Part shown: positions 63,043 to 64,000 of the stretch, one piece after another | How positions within the stretch are numbered: position 1 is the stretch's first letter | Layout: every line of letters starts with the position of its first letter | Source: an uncultured Prevotellaceae bacterium | GTDB lineage: Bacteria; Bacteroidota; Bacteroidia; Bacteroidales; Bacteroidaceae | Assembly (NCBI GenBank): GCA_900314715.1 | Contig: OMWI01000003.1 | Coordinates: forward strand, 1-64,000 | Reading direction: 5' to 3' | DNA length: 64,000 bases | Program-made: the position numbers and the translations under genes | The notes under the pieces: model-generated | What the model saw: the letters and a program-made list of their open reading frames with translations, nothing else | Told to the model about the DNA's origin: nothing | Databases searched by the model: none

Positions 63043-64000
63043 TTAGTCGCATTTGTATTGGATGGCAAGCATGGTCATGTCGTCGCTTTGCTCTGCTTCG
63101 CCTACAAACTCTCGTACGGCGGCTCTTGTGCTCTCTATTAATGAACGAGGGTTTTTCTCTTCCAATTGCAAGTATTGGTTTAATGCCTGCATGATGTTTT
63201 CCTTACCAAACAACTCTTGATTGACGGCTTCCGCCTCGTTGAGTCCGTCGGTATATAGGAAGATAATCGTGTTTTTCTCGATGGTTGTTTCCTGTATGGT
63301 GTATTCCCAGTTGTCCATCACGCCTAACGGGATATTTGAATCGCATGGCAGGGTGGTGACTTCCTTTCCGATGAGGTAGGGAGCATCGTGTCCTGCATTG
63401 CAATAGCGCAACCTTCCCGTCTTCAAGTCGAGTTCGCCCATGAAGAACGTTACGAACATCATGATGTCGTTGCCCTTAGTCAACATCTTGCTCAGTTCTT
63501 GAACAATGATACTCGGATTGGGGGCATGTGAAGCAATAGTGTGAAACAAGGCGAGTGTTACCGTCATCACCAATGCAGCGGGGATGCCCTTTCCAGATAC
63601 GTCTCCCACGCAGAAATACAATTTCTCATCCTTGATGAAGTAGTCGAATAGGTCCCCACCTACCTCCTTGGCTGGTGAAAGGGAGCCATAGATGTCGATG
63701 TCCTTGCGATGGGGGAAGGGAGGGAATGTCTTTGGCAACATTGCCATTTGGAGGTTGTGGGCAATCTTCAATTCGTTTTCGATGGTTGCCTTGGCAGCTG
63801 TGGTCTCCTTGAGTTTTTCCATGTATTGCGACAGGGATTGTTGCATGCCTGCAAAGGAGTTGCGCAATTGCCATATTTCGTCTTTGTACTTGATGGTAGG
63901 CAACTCGGCGTTGAAGTTTCCGCTTGCCATTTCGTCAGCAGATGAGGCAAGTCTTACCAATGGCTTGGTAGCTCTTCGAATGGTTATCCTACAGAAGACA
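63043..64000 (-). CDS. HAMP-PP2C (RsbU/SpoIIE-type) phosphatase, 5' end outside window
   Basis: The frame runs off the right edge. Reading upstream of 63960 the sequence continues in frame with RRATKP, so the gene is partial. A HAMP linker (TKPLVRLASSADEMASGNF) precedes a short coiled coil, then a PP2C/SpoIIE phosphatase domain: ELKIAHNLQMAMLPKTFPPF, KEVGGDLFDYF, CVGDVSGKGIPAALVM, FLYTDGLNEAEAVN and SDDMTMLAIQY. All metal-binding aspartate positions appear present. Such proteins join a membrane sensor to partner-switching control of an anti-sigma antagonist. It is upstream of the PUL on the same strand, 128 bp from the surface lipoprotein gene; a role in PUL control is not shown. Confidence 0.88.
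   Translation of the reverse strand, partial: VFCRITIRRATKPLVRLASSADEMASGNFNAELPTIKYKDEIWQLRNSFAGMQQSLSQYMEKLKETTAAKATIENELKIAHNLQMAMLPKTFPPFPHRKDIDIYGSLSPAKEVGGDLFDYFIKDEKLYFCVGDVSGKGIPAALVMTVTLALFHTIASHAPNPSIIVQELSKMLTKGNDIMMFVTFFMGELDLKTGRLRYCNAGHDAPYLIGKEVTTLPCDSNIPLGVMDNWEYTIQETTIEKNTIIFLYTDGLNEAEAVNQELFGKENIMQALNQYLQLEEKNPRSLIESTRAAVREFVGEAEQSDDMTMLAIQYKCD

Overview
The window reads as chromosome of a gut or rumen Bacteroidota, most likely Prevotella or a close relative. Supporting signs are a SusC/SusD pair, promoters of the TTTG / TAnnTTTG type, weak Shine-Dalgarno sites, a BspA-like leucine-rich repeat fragment, dockerin-like tails, and a Prevotella-style C-terminal tail (IYNLAGQRI...KYIKK) on the pectate lyase. 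No rRNA, tRNA, CRISPR array, integrase or transposase was seen.

Almost the whole window is one very large polysaccharide utilization locus, nearly all on the minus strand, so it reads from right to left. (1) 62.9-55.9 kb: surface lipoprotein, SusC and SusD, closed by a terminator. (2) 55.8-51.7 kb: a beta-helix plus TIM-barrel enzyme with its own terminator, an ECF sigma factor with its own promoter, and a 49-residue small ORF. (3) 51.2-32.7 kb: a tight operon with an epimerase-DUF3826 fusion, GH127-like enzyme, GH141-like beta-helix, MFS transporter, leaderless GH78-like enzyme, alpha-glucuronidase-like enzyme, a propeller+GH2+malectin giant and a GH2 beta-galactosidase. (4) 32.6-28.3 kb: an accessory pocket with an orphan gene framed by perfect inverted repeats, a truncated HigA-like protein, a dockerin/FISUMP secreted protein, a small outer-membrane-like protein and several repeat structures. 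(5) 28.1-15.5 kb: GH2, GH106, SGNH esterase, DUF5703 and GH78. (6) 15.3-4.2 kb: PL1 lyase, sugar isomerase, cysteine-desulfurase-like enzyme, 94-residue protein, beta-helix, GH31, sodium/sugar symporter and zinc-ribbon protein; five successive gene junctions are 4-bp ATGA overlaps. (7) 1.8-4.1 kb: a secreted GH31 on the plus strand facing this operon. (8) 0.7-1.7 kb: a BspA/dockerin remnant. The right edge carries part of a HAMP-PP2C phosphatase.

The enzyme set (PL1, two GH78-type, GH106, three GH2-type, GH127, two GH31, an SGNH esterase, an alpha-glucuronidase-like enzyme) suggests a branched, acetylated acidic glycan such as pectin or a plant gum, containing rhamnose, galactose, arabinose, uronic acid and xylose or glucose. 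This substrate is inferred, not shown. Backbone cutting and import would use PL1 and SusCD. Periplasmic trimming would use the secreted enzymes. Inner-membrane uptake by MFS and SSS carriers would feed the leaderless GH78-like and GH31 enzymes and the isomerase.

The most unusual content is repetitive DNA. One class is 132-bp arrays of six degenerate 22-bp units with an AAAC-N5-GTTT dyad, found in four intergenic regions and as four units inside a GH78-like gene. A second class is arrays of typically four heptanucleotide units with unrelated unit sequences, at many gene junctions and in frame inside several carbohydrate-enzyme genes. A third is a nested palindrome of 12-bp units that ends in a truncated antitoxin gene.
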